This document shows positions 25,966-32,577 of a DNA stretch of 32,577 nt, piece by piece. The stretch's first letter is position 1, and each line of letters begins with the position of its first letter. The notes beneath the pieces are model-generated. The model was not told where the DNA came from. It worked only from the letters and a program-made list of their open reading frames with translations, and searched no databases. The translations under genes and the position numbers were made by a program. This DNA comes from Planctomycetota bacterium (GTDB lineage Bacteria; Planctomycetota; Phycisphaerae; Phycisphaerales; UBA5793). The stretch is taken from the NCBI GenBank assembly GCA_963205185.1, contig CAUJHZ010000014.1, positions 1 to 32,577 on the forward strand, read 5' to 3'.

Positions 25966-27165
25966 CTACTGCCTTTCCGACTGCTCGCTGAGCATAGTCA
26001 GCAGCCGCGGTCGAAGCGGGTGCGCAAGGTCGCACACGGCAGCACCGAAGATGGCGCACGCCAGCAGCGGCTCGTTGAGCCAGCCCGAAACGAAGAACAC
26101 CGCCGCGATAGAGACCTGCGACGCAGCCGAATCGATCAGCGGCATGGTCCCGACCCACGCGCTGCTCCACGGCCAGCCAAGCCAGCGCAGGCCGCTGGCC
26201 AGGCCAAACCAGCGTGCATCGCCGCCGACGATCAGCCCGAGAATGAGCGGCCCGATCATCGTCGGAGCGAGCAGATCGACGTTGACCACCAGCAGCGCCG
26301 TCAGGATCGCGGGGAGCCCCAGGCCCAGCATCGACCGTCGCGCCCGCCGCGGCAGGAGTTTCGCGGCCACGCCCAGCACCGCGCCCGCCAGCAGCGCGAT
26401 GCGCAAATCTCCGGGCACAGCAGCATCCGGTGGCGCTGCGGCGAGCACCGCCGTCACCGCTGCGACAAAGCAGATGAACCAGACGATAAACGCGATGTTG
26501 ACCAGCCGGTCGCGCGCCTCGACCGACGTCAGCACCGCGATCATCGCCGCGCCGTCTTCACGCGCCGACGGGAGATTCGCCCCGGCCCCGACGACGGAAA
26601 ACGTCAAACCCAGCGCAACTGCCGGGCCGCGCGCGCCCTCAAACGCGAACACGACGGCCAGGCCGATGATGCCGCAGGTGACCGTGATCATCCACAGCGC
26701 GGCAAAGAGGCTCTCCGACCACGCCACCGGGCGGCGCAAGCGCGGCGAGCACGCCACCAACAGCGCCAGAGCCGCGATCGCCAGCGTCTGCACGCGCCAC
26801 GCCTGGTGCTGGTGCATCGCCGCTTCGTGCGCTGCCATCGCCTGCTCGCGCTCCGGGCGCTGGCGAGCGAGCAGCTCGTCGATTGCCACTTCGGAAATAT
26901 CGGTGGCCTGCAGCGCTTCGATATCCGCGCCCTGGCGGCTGCGCAACTGCTCGAGCGCCTCGCGCTCGGCCCCGCCGCCGACGAACCAGCGTTCATAGAC
27001 ATCAGGCGCGGCGCGCCCAAAGACCGTGGCGCCGACGAACACACCGGCGAGCAGGCCGCCGACGATCGCCGCCCGCGTAAGACCTGCCGCGCGCAGCAGC
27101 AGGGTCAGCAGCACGGCGGCCGCGGTGGGAATCAGGATCGCGAGAATCGGCGCGACTGCGGACAT
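25966..27165 (-). CDS. Unrecognised polytopic membrane protein
   Basis: This 399-residue protein is not one I can place in a family. It has about ten predicted transmembrane helices: two at the N terminus (about 3-22 and 34-50), then a hydrophilic helical insert (about 52-122, rich in Glu, Arg and Ala with EREALEQLRSRQGADIEALQ), then eight or so more (about 126 to 380). Many Ala/Gly-rich helices and a SVVGAGANLP stretch recall transporters, but no diagnostic motif is seen. ATG 27165 lies six bases after the folE2 stop, without a clear Shine-Dalgarno, so it is probably translated by coupling. Its function is therefore only hinted at by cotranscription with folate-pathway gene folE2. Confidence 0.7.
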   Translation of the reverse strand: MSAVAPILAILIPTAAAVLLTLLLRAAGLTRAAIVGGLLAGVFVGATVFGRAAPDVYERWFVGGGAEREALEQLRSRQGADIEALQATDISEVAIDELLARQRPEREQAMAAHEAAMHQHQAWRVQTLAIAALALLVACSPRLRRPVAWSESLFAALWMITVTCGIIGLAVVFAFEGARGPAVALGLTFSVVGAGANLPSAREDGAAMIAVLTSVEARDRLVNIAFIVWFICFVAAVTAVLAAAPPDAAVPGDLRIALLAGAVLGVAAKLLPRRARRSMLGLGLPAILTALLVVNVDLLAPTMIGPLILGLIVGGDARWFGLASGLRWLGWPWSSAWVGTMPLIDSAASQVSIAAVFFVSGWLNEPLLACAIFGAAVCDLAHPLRPRLLTMLSEQSERQ

Positions 27166-27171
27166 CGCACG

Positions 27172-28002
27172 TCAGGAGGCTCGCTTGTCGCGGGTGATTT
27201 CGGCGTAGGCGTTGTGATTGTGGATCGACTCGAAGTTCTCGCTGCGCACGCGATACCAGGTGATGCGCTGGTCGGCGTTGAGAGCCGTCGCCGCGTCGCG
27301 CACGATGTCTTCGACGAACTTGGGCGAGTCGTATGCGGCCTCGGTTACATACTTCTCATCGGGCCGCTTGAGGATGGAGTACAGTTCCGCGCTTGCGGAC
27401 TTTTCGAGGATGCTCACCACGTCCTCGATCCACACTTCGCCTTCGAAGCGCACCTCTGCGGTGATCTCGCAGCGCTGGTTGTGGGCGCCGTAGCGGCTGA
27501 TTTCCTTGCTGCACGGGCACAGGCTCGCTGCCGGCGCCGCGACCTTCATCACGAAATCGTCGGACCCGTTGCTGGCGCATTCGAACGTCACGCGATAGTC
27601 CATCAGCCCCGGCTGCTTCGAGACCGGCGCGAGCTTCTCGATGAAATAGGTGAACTCGACGCGAATGTGGGCGTCCTTTGCATCCAGCCGCTGGCGCAGG
27701 TCCTGGCACATCGAGATGATCTGCTCGGGGCGGATGCAGTCGCGATGCTCATTGAGCGATTCGAGAAAGCGGCTCATGTGCGTGCCCTTGCGGTCGTGGG
27801 GCAGCGAGACGTACATGTCGATGGTGGCGACGGTGGTCTGCGACTTGCCGCAGGGCATGCGCAGGGTGATGGGGTAGACGACGTTCTTGACGCCCACCTT
27901 GTCGATGGCCAGGCGGCGCGAATCGGCGAGGCTCTGAACATCGACCATGGGCTTGTCGAGGGTCGCCGCGGCGGCGCTGCCGCGAGTCGTTGGTGCGTTC
28001 AT
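27172..28002 (-). CDS. folE2: GTP cyclohydrolase FolE2 (type IB)
   Basis: This 276-residue enzyme converts GTP to 7,8-dihydroneopterin triphosphate, the first step of folate (and 7-deazaguanine/queuosine) synthesis. Diagnostic stretches are VGVKNVVYPITL near the N terminus, KGTHMSRFLE, the catalytic-cysteine block LCPCSKEISRYGAHNQR, and the C-terminal FESIHNHNAYAEI. These identify COG1469/FolE2 rather than the zinc-dependent FolE, which it replaces in many bacteria. ATG 28002 is selected over longer in-frame readings because AGGAG lies about six bases upstream. The membrane-protein gene follows six bases after the stop. No zinc-responsive (Zur) operator was recognised upstream, so regulation is open. 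Confidence 0.95.
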   Translation of the reverse strand: MNAPTTRGSAAAATLDKPMVDVQSLADSRRLAIDKVGVKNVVYPITLRMPCGKSQTTVATIDMYVSLPHDRKGTHMSRFLESLNEHRDCIRPEQIISMCQDLRQRLDAKDAHIRVEFTYFIEKLAPVSKQPGLMDYRVTFECASNGSDDFVMKVAAPAASLCPCSKEISRYGAHNQRCEITAEVRFEGEVWIEDVVSILEKSASAELYSILKRPDEKYVTEAAYDSPKFVEDIVRDAATALNADQRITWYRVRSENFESIHNHNAYAEITRDKRAS

Positions 28003-28176
28003 GTACGGCTCCTGATGTGGCCGCGCACCGCCCCGAGTCACTCGGTCCCACCGCGCGGATTCAGTGGATGTTAGTCGAAAGCGGCAAAACCATCCATGCA
28101 ATGCCGCGTGGGCCGCGCATTGGCAGTCGCTTTCAGGCCCTTCCCCGTGAAAATCAGCCGCCAATCTCTGCGGCCG

Positions 28177-29022
28177 TCAGCCCTGCGGCGCGGGCTCGGT
28201 CGCCGGGTGATGCTCGGCTCCGAAACTCCGCGCCAGGCCGATGCCCAGCGCCGTGCCGAACGTACCCGCGCCGATGGCGTCGAGGGGCATGAGCCGTCCC
28301 AGCGCCAGGAAGTTGCCCGCCGCCAGCCGGGCCACGGCGTCATCGGCGCTGATCATCATCGTCAGCAGCGCCGCCGCCGCGCCGACCACCGCCGGAGCCA
28401 CAAAGAGAACTGATGCGTTGCAGCGGGGCCAGATGAGCCGCGTGATCATCGTCGCCAGCGCGCTGCCCGCCGCGAAGCCGAACACGGTTTGCCCCTTGGC
28501 CTCAGTGCGCAGAAACACCCATGCCAGGGCCAGGCCGAGCACGATGTTGAGTACGAGCGCTTTGATGCTCGTCGGGCTGAAACGGTTCTCCTGGTTCGGG
28601 TACTGGTTCGGGCTGAGTTTCACGTGCAGGACCATGAGCGCGGCCACGGGAATCGCCCAGAAGCACGTTTCGATTGCAAACTTGAAATACATGGAGCCGA
28701 AGGCCCGGCCGAACTCATCCACGTGGCGCAGGATGTCGTCGATCGGCGCGCCGCGCCGCGCGATGATGACCCAGCACAGGCCGTACATGAGCATGCCGGT
28801 GTAGCGGTTGGTGACCCGGCCGACGACCAGCGAGATCACGCCAAAGGCGATCGCGCCCAGCACCGCCGCGAGCAGCGCCCCGCCGAGAGGGCTGGCGACC
28901 GAAAGCGGCGCGCCGACCCTTCCGTCGCTCGTGTGCATGCCGTGGAGCACCCACGTGGCGACGGGCCAGGCCATGACCGCACCCGTAATCACCGCCACCC
29001 ACTGTTTCAAGGCGTCAAACAT
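28177..29022 (-). CDS. Unrecognised polytopic membrane protein
   Basis: This 281-residue protein of unknown family has about seven predicted transmembrane helices (roughly 8-27, 46-66, 75-88, 118-134, 155-172, 182-200, 208-228), with a weaker one near 250. A RRGAPIDDILRHVDEFGRAFG segment lies between helices three and four, and the C-terminal tail is short and hydrophilic (FGAEHHPATEPAPQG). There are no transporter signatures I recognise. ATG 29022 is the first Met before a hydrophobic segment, with no clear Shine-Dalgarno. It lies 19 bases downstream of the outer-membrane-like gene on the same strand, suggesting coexpression, and 174 bases before folE2. Confidence 0.7.
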   Translation of the reverse strand: MFDALKQWVAVITGAVMAWPVATWVLHGMHTSDGRVGAPLSVASPLGGALLAAVLGAIAFGVISLVVGRVTNRYTGMLMYGLCWVIIARRGAPIDDILRHVDEFGRAFGSMYFKFAIETCFWAIPVAALMVLHVKLSPNQYPNQENRFSPTSIKALVLNIVLGLALAWVFLRTEAKGQTVFGFAAGSALATMITRLIWPRCNASVLFVAPAVVGAAAALLTMMISADDAVARLAAGNFLALGRLMPLDAIGAGTFGTALGIGLARSFGAEHHPATEPAPQG

Positions 29023-29041
29023 GTCGGGGAGTCTAACGCGC

Positions 29042-29935
29042 TCAGAACACCAATTCCCCGCCGAAGAACAGGCCGGCGATGCGGCCGTCCCATTTGTACG
29101 GCTGGCTGCCGTCGTCGGCTTCGATATCCACATCCATGTGCCGGTAGCCCAGTTGCAGGCCGAAGTTGTTCAGCACGGTGTAGTGAATGCTGAACTGCAG
29201 GTCGAACGCGCTCAGATCGCCGTGGGCCGAAGCGCCGATGCCGTAAGTGATCGTCACGCCCACGTCCCACCGGCCGCGCGTCGCGATGTCCGGCCCGACT
29301 CCTACGGCCAGGCGCCCGCCGGCGCAGGCGATCGCACCCCATTCGTCGAAGGCGACCGTCGGCCCGCCCCCAATGGCCGTGCGGTGATCGATGTTGATGC
29401 CGCGCACGCCGGCGAGCGCGTGCACGCGGATGTCCACCGGCTCGCCGGTGTTGTCCGGCGTGCGCATTGGATAGAGATTGCCGAAGAAGTCGTAGCCGGC
29501 GGTGGCGCCGAGGCTGGTCAGGCCGAAGTCGCCCATGAGTTCGGTTCCCGGCCCATACGACACTCCGTTGATGAGAATGCTCTGGCCCGTGGTCTGGTCG
29601 GCGCTGGTCGAGAAGTCAAACGCGTTGAGCCAGACGAACCAGCGGTCATCGACGAAGATCTCCACGTCGCCGGCGAACGCCGCTTCGTTGTCTTCGAGGC
29701 CGAAGAACGTATCGAGGCGCTGCGTGCCTGAATTGGAGGCGCTGCCGAAGCGCACGTCGCCACTCAGGGCCGCGTACCACACCCCTGCCGCGGCGCGAAT
29801 GCGCGTGCGCGCCGCGTCGGCAAGCGTCTCGAGCGACGCTTCGGCGGGCTCGCCATCCTGCGCCCGCGCGGCTTGCATGTGTGCCGCGCTGCATGCCGCG
29901 GCCAGCCATCCCATCCACACTGCTGCTTTGTTCAT
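29042..29935 (-). CDS. Predicted outer-membrane beta-barrel protein
   Basis: This 297-residue protein has a signal peptide (about 1-25, cleaved after ARA). The rest alternates hydrophobic and polar residues, with many Gly, Asp and aromatic positions (for example FVDDRWFVWLNAFDFST, GATAGYDFFG, LQLGYRHMDVDIEADDG), and it ends in Phe (FFGGELVF). That is the standard terminal residue of outer-membrane barrels assembled by BAM. It resembles small OmpW- or OprB-like barrels only in general character; no specific family is claimed. ATG 29935 follows GGAG by eight bases. It is divergent from arfB, with 95 bases between, and leads a minus-strand group with the adjacent polytopic membrane protein. Confidence 0.75.
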   Translation of the reverse strand: MNKAAVWMGWLAAACSAAHMQAARAQDGEPAEASLETLADAARTRIRAAAGVWYAALSGDVRFGSASNSGTQRLDTFFGLEDNEAAFAGDVEIFVDDRWFVWLNAFDFSTSADQTTGQSILINGVSYGPGTELMGDFGLTSLGATAGYDFFGNLYPMRTPDNTGEPVDIRVHALAGVRGINIDHRTAIGGGPTVAFDEWGAIACAGGRLAVGVGPDIATRGRWDVGVTITYGIGASAHGDLSAFDLQFSIHYTVLNNFGLQLGYRHMDVDIEADDGSQPYKWDGRIAGLFFGGELVF

Positions 29936-30030
29936 GCGCTGCTCCACACACCCGGCCCATCGGGTCCGACAAGAGTAGAGTCTGCCGTGCGCCGCGACCA
30001 TCGCGCGCGGCACATCGCGGGAGACCTGTC

Positions 30031-30504
30031 ATGGCCGGCGCCGGCGCTGATTCATCACCTCCATCGGGCGGCTCGCTCGAACTCGCCCCGGGTCTGCACG
30101 TGCATGATTCGGAAGTGACCTTCGCCGCGAGCCGGTCGAGCGGGCCCGGCGGGCAGAACGTCAACAAAGTCAACACGCGTATGGAACTGCGCCTGTCCGT
30201 GGCGGCGCTGGGCGGGCCGGGTCGGCTGTCGCAGGCGGCGCTCGATCGCTTCCGCCGCCTCGCCGCGGGCCGCATCACGAAGGAGGATGAACTCATCCTC
30301 GCCTCGGGTCGCTTCCGCTCGCAGGCGCGCAACCGCCAGGTCTGTCTCGATCTGCTGCGCGAACTGATCCTCACCGCCCGCGTGCCGCCCAAGCCGCGCA
30401 AGGCGACGAAACCCGGCCGCGGCGCGGTGCAGAAACGACTGCGCGAAAAAAGAATCCGCAGTGAAACCAAGCAGCGGCGAAAGAGACCTTCACGCGAAGA
30501 GTAA
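30031..30504 (+). CDS. arfB: Alternative ribosome-rescue factor B (peptidyl-tRNA hydrolase ArfB/YaeJ)
   Basis: This 157-residue protein releases nascent chains from ribosomes stalled on mRNAs lacking a stop codon. It has the catalytic GGQ in SRSSGPGGQNVNKVNTRMELR (residues 34-54), a class I release factor-like core, and a long basic C-terminal tail (KPRKATKPGRGAVQKRLREKRIRSE...) that inserts into the mRNA entry tunnel in E. coli ArfB. It lacks the codon-reading domains of PrfA/PrfB, and its length fits the family. ATG 30031 follows GGGAG by several bases. The longer in-frame reading from 29881 runs through the divergent gene's start and is rejected. It is convergent with the zinc-ribbon gene, with a hairpin repeat between. 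Confidence 0.93.
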   Translation: MAGAGADSSPPSGGSLELAPGLHVHDSEVTFAASRSSGPGGQNVNKVNTRMELRLSVAALGGPGRLSQAALDRFRRLAAGRITKEDELILASGRFRSQARNRQVCLDLLRELILTARVPPKPRKATKPGRGAVQKRLREKRIRSETKQRRKRPSREE

Positions 30505-30515
30505 TTCGCCCGTCG

Positions 30516-30539
30516 CCGCAGAGACCGCGATCTCTGCGG
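30516..30539. repeat. CCGCAGAGA palindrome, possible bidirectional terminator
   Basis: CCGCAGAGA (30516-30524) and TCTCTGCGG (30531-30539) are perfect inverted copies around CCGCGA. It lies between the convergent arfB and zinc-ribbon genes. The same core occurs at 6351-6441, which suggests an interspersed family rather than an ordinary terminator. No T-tract follows. Confidence 0.55.
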
Positions 30540-30577
30540 TCAGTTGAGTCGAGCCGCGCCGCCTCGCGGTCTCGCGA

Positions 30578-31075
30578 TCAGTAGAAGCCGAACGCCACGC
30601 CCAGCAGCGCAAGAAACGCCAGCACGTGGATCATCCAGACGATCCCGGCGAGCCACATCTGCGACCGGGCCGGCATGGATACGATGCGCTTACGCCTGGC
30701 CATCATGAACAGCGCGAATCCGCCGCTGAGGAAGCCGAACGTGTCCGTCGCGACGATGAAGCCCGGCGCGCTGCCGTTGCCGCTCAGCGGCGAGACGATG
30801 ATCGGGATCGCCACAAACATCGCCGCGATGCCCGAGAACATACCCGGCACGATCGCCGCGAGAAACCACTTCAGACTCACGTCGCTGACGCCCACTGTCA
30901 GCCGCAGCCGGTGCCGACATTCGGGGCACACCGGCCGCGTCAGCCCGCGCACGTTGTAGCCGCACAGCGGGCACGGCGCATCGTTGCTCGAGAGGTATTC
31001 GAGCAGCAGGCGGTCGTTGCGGTCGGCTGCCTCGCCAGAAGTCGTCGCGCCCGCCGTCGATTCCACTTCAGCCAT
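30578..31075 (-). CDS. Zinc-ribbon membrane protein
   Basis: This 165-residue protein carries a zinc ribbon with Cys35, Cys38, Cys50 and Cys53 (CPLCGYNVRGL...CPEC), the same planctomycete-type module seen in the ankyrin protein at 276-1826. About three transmembrane helices follow (roughly 70-95, 104-126, 139-163). It has no signal peptide, and the ribbon is predicted to be cytoplasmic. The function is unknown; family members are numerous in Phycisphaerae-type genomes as far as I recall, but that is not checked. The final residues FGFY end the last helix. The gene is divergent from the FIST gene by 99 bases, which must hold both promoters. Confidence 0.8.
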   Translation of the reverse strand: MAEVESTAGATTSGEAADRNDRLLLEYLSSNDAPCPLCGYNVRGLTRPVCPECRHRLRLTVGVSDVSLKWFLAAIVPGMFSGIAAMFVAIPIIVSPLSGNGSAPGFIVATDTFGFLSGGFALFMMARRKRIVSMPARSQMWLAGIVWMIHVLAFLALLGVAFGFY

Positions 31076-31174
31076 GACTCACCACCATCGGCATCGACCT
31101 CACGTCATGTTCATCTTCGCCGCGCCAAGCGTAGGCTCTCGCGCCGCTCTCAAACGGCTACCATCCATCGAGTT

Positions 31175-32377
31175 ATGCCCACGACCTCCTACAAGGCCGC
31201 CTGCCACGTCAGCGATCTGCCCGACACCGATACGGCAGCGCACGACGCCGTGACCAGCGTCGCCTCGCAGATGCGCGGCTCCACCGACCTGGCCGTCGTC
31301 TTCGCCAGCGGGCATCACGTCAATCGCATCGACACCATCACCTCCACGGTTTACGACCTGCTCGCGCCGTCCACCGTCATCGGCTGTACCGGCGTGAGCG
31401 TGGCCGGCAACGAGCGCGAACTCGAAAACCAGCCGGGCCTGGTCGTGCTGGCGCTTTCGCTGCCGGGCGTCGAACTGCACACGTTCAGCGACAGCGACAT
31501 CGACTGGCCGCGCTCCAAGGACGATCCCGAGCGCCTCAAGGCCGCGATGAAGGCGGATCATCCCGATCTGCGCGGCGTGATGCTCCTGGCCGATCCGTTC
31601 ACGCCCATCATGGGACTGCTGCCGGCGCTGTCGAGCGTGCTCGAGCGATCGCTCGATGAGCCGGCCGTTCCGATGTTCGGCGGGGTGGCCTCGGCCGGGC
31701 GCCAGGCGGGCGACAACCGGCTGCTGCGCGACGACGAGATCCGCAACGGCGGGCTCATCGGCCTGAGTTTCACCGGGGCCGTGCGCATCGAGACTCTGGT
31801 CAGCCAGGGCTGCCGGCCCATCGGCCGGCCCATGGTCATCACCGGCGCCAAGCGCAACGTCATCGAGTCGCTCGGCGGCAAGTCGGCCATGGCCGCGTTC
31901 CAGGAACTCGCCGTCGAACTCTCCGACCAGGAGCGCGAACTCATCCAGGACAAGGGCCTGTTCGTCGGCCGGGTCGTGAGCGAATACCGCGAGCACTTCG
32001 GACGTGGCGACTTTCTCGTGCGCAACGTCATCGGCGTCGATCGCGACCACGGCCTGCTGGCGGTGAGCGATCTCGTCCGGGTCGGGCAGACGGTGCAGTT
32101 CCACGTGCGCGACGCCCAGACGGCGCACGAAGACCTGGAGATGCTCCTCGCGGCCCAGCAGTTTGATGAAGCGCCGCTGGCGGGGATTCTGTTCACCTGC
32201 AACGGTCGCGGCACGCATCTCTTTAATGAAGCCGATCACGATGTAACAACCATTCGCCGCGCCATGCCGGGCCTGCCCATTGCGGGCTTCTCCGCGGCGG
32301 GCGAAATCGGCCCCGTGGGCAACTCCACGTTTCTCCACGGCCACACGGCGAGCATCGCCCTGCTGCGCGGGGTATAG
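31175..32377 (+). CDS. FIST domain (FIST_N plus FIST_C) sensory protein
   Basis: This 400-residue protein of FIST type is thought to bind small ligands such as amino acids in signal transduction. Residues about 30-225 match FIST_N (LAVVFASGHH, STVIGCTGVSVAG, PMFGGVASAGRQAGDN). Residues about 226-390 match FIST_C, ending in LAGILFTCNGRGTHLFNE and GLPIAGFSAAGEIGPVGNSTFLHGHT, which are family hallmarks. It has no transmembrane helix, signal peptide or output domain of its own, so it must act through a partner. ATG 31175 has no clear Shine-Dalgarno; a TACCAT ten bases upstream could be a -10 box for a nearly leaderless message. The longer in-frame reading from 30626 is antisense to the neighbour and rejected. 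Confidence 0.9.
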   Translation: MPTTSYKAACHVSDLPDTDTAAHDAVTSVASQMRGSTDLAVVFASGHHVNRIDTITSTVYDLLAPSTVIGCTGVSVAGNERELENQPGLVVLALSLPGVELHTFSDSDIDWPRSKDDPERLKAAMKADHPDLRGVMLLADPFTPIMGLLPALSSVLERSLDEPAVPMFGGVASAGRQAGDNRLLRDDEIRNGGLIGLSFTGAVRIETLVSQGCRPIGRPMVITGAKRNVIESLGGKSAMAAFQELAVELSDQERELIQDKGLFVGRVVSEYREHFGRGDFLVRNVIGVDRDHGLLAVSDLVRVGQTVQFHVRDAQTAHEDLEMLLAAQQFDEAPLAGILFTCNGRGTHLFNEADHDVTTIRRAMPGLPIAGFSAAGEIGPVGNSTFLHGHTASIALLRGV

Positions 32378-32577
32378 AGTGCGGGAGCAAGTGCTTTATG
32401 CCGCGCGGGTTGCGCTGAGAAGGGGCAGCGGGGCGGAAAGTTTTCCACAAACTGATCTTTTTCTCCACTTTTGTTCCTTTTGCGAGTCTCCGGGGGGGGG
32501 GGGGGTGGGGTATTGAGGACAGGTGCCCCCGGGCGGGCGCCGGGGATTTGTGGGGGTCAAGGCACCCACGGGGGAAA
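32378..32577. other. Terminal stretch with a 14-G run, no gene
   Basis: No gene is supported here. Bases 32492-32505 are an uninterrupted run of 14 G, followed by T and four more G. The final 70 bases are G-rich and lack coding character. This resembles poor-quality or low-complexity contig end sequence, although a true G-quadruplex-like sequence is not excluded. Confidence 0.5.

Noticed and set aside
24245-28074. Plus-strand open frames of 917 and 752 codons
   Set aside because: They are antisense to DUF58, the saccharopine dehydrogenase-like gene, the membrane protein and folE2, and show low-complexity Arg/Ala/His composition typical of GC-driven antisense frames.

Overview
The window looks like chromosomal DNA of a Planctomycetota bacterium, most likely class Phycisphaerae. 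This is inferred from several signs: high GC content with strongly GC-biased third codon positions; two membrane proteins carrying a CxxCGY(D/N)xRG...CxxC zinc ribbon, which I associate with this class; a pseudopilin of the DUF1559-like type; and secreted FG-GAP and DNRLRE proteins that end in a common C-terminal module. I see no rRNA, tRNA, CRISPR array, transposase, integrase or phage gene. About 29 protein genes are supported. Most of the other long open frames lie antisense to real genes and are by-products of high GC.

Layout. 1-3.2 kb: a membrane-anchored zinc-ribbon/ankyrin protein, a tiny lipoprotein on the other strand, and a secreted DNRLRE protein. 3.3-6.3 kb: a compact three-gene pntAA-pntAB-pntB operon for the proton-translocating NAD(P) transhydrogenase. 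6.4-8.5 kb, minus strand: an unknown single-pass membrane protein, a pseudopilin and an unrecognised gene. 8.7-9.6 kb: an arginine-phosphatase-like low-molecular-weight phosphatase overlapping rpiB, facing a ComEC-type DNA-uptake channel gene (9.6-12.2 kb). 12.3-16.2 kb: two paralogous secreted FG-GAP genes flanking a peroxiredoxin on the opposite strand. The second FG-GAP gene carries a one-base frameshift. 16.6-20.8 kb: a xylose-isomerase-like protein, a secreted BNR/beta-propeller protein and xylulokinase. 21-22.3 kb: an Hpt protein and a REC-GGDEF diguanylate cyclase. 22.3-25.8 kb, minus strand: saccharopine dehydrogenase-like, DUF58 and RarA. 25.8-29.9 kb, minus strand: an outer-membrane-like protein, a polytopic membrane protein, FolE2 and a second polytopic membrane protein. 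30-32.4 kb: ArfB ribosome rescue factor, a zinc-ribbon membrane protein and a FIST sensor-domain protein.

Most of the gene content is housekeeping or lineage-typical. The points that stand out are: a 196-bp intergenic element (nested inverted repeats within 21-bp direct repeats) between two minus-strand genes near 25.8 kb; a recurring CCGCAGAGA/TCTCTGCGG intergenic repeat at 6.4 and 30.5 kb; an RpiB lacking both known catalytic-base residues next to a phosphatase with the arginine-phosphatase signature; a C-terminal module shared by three secreted proteins; and the frameshifted FG-GAP paralogue. I found no defence island or other clearly new multi-gene system. The last ~90 bases contain a 14-G homopolymer and look like poor-quality contig end.
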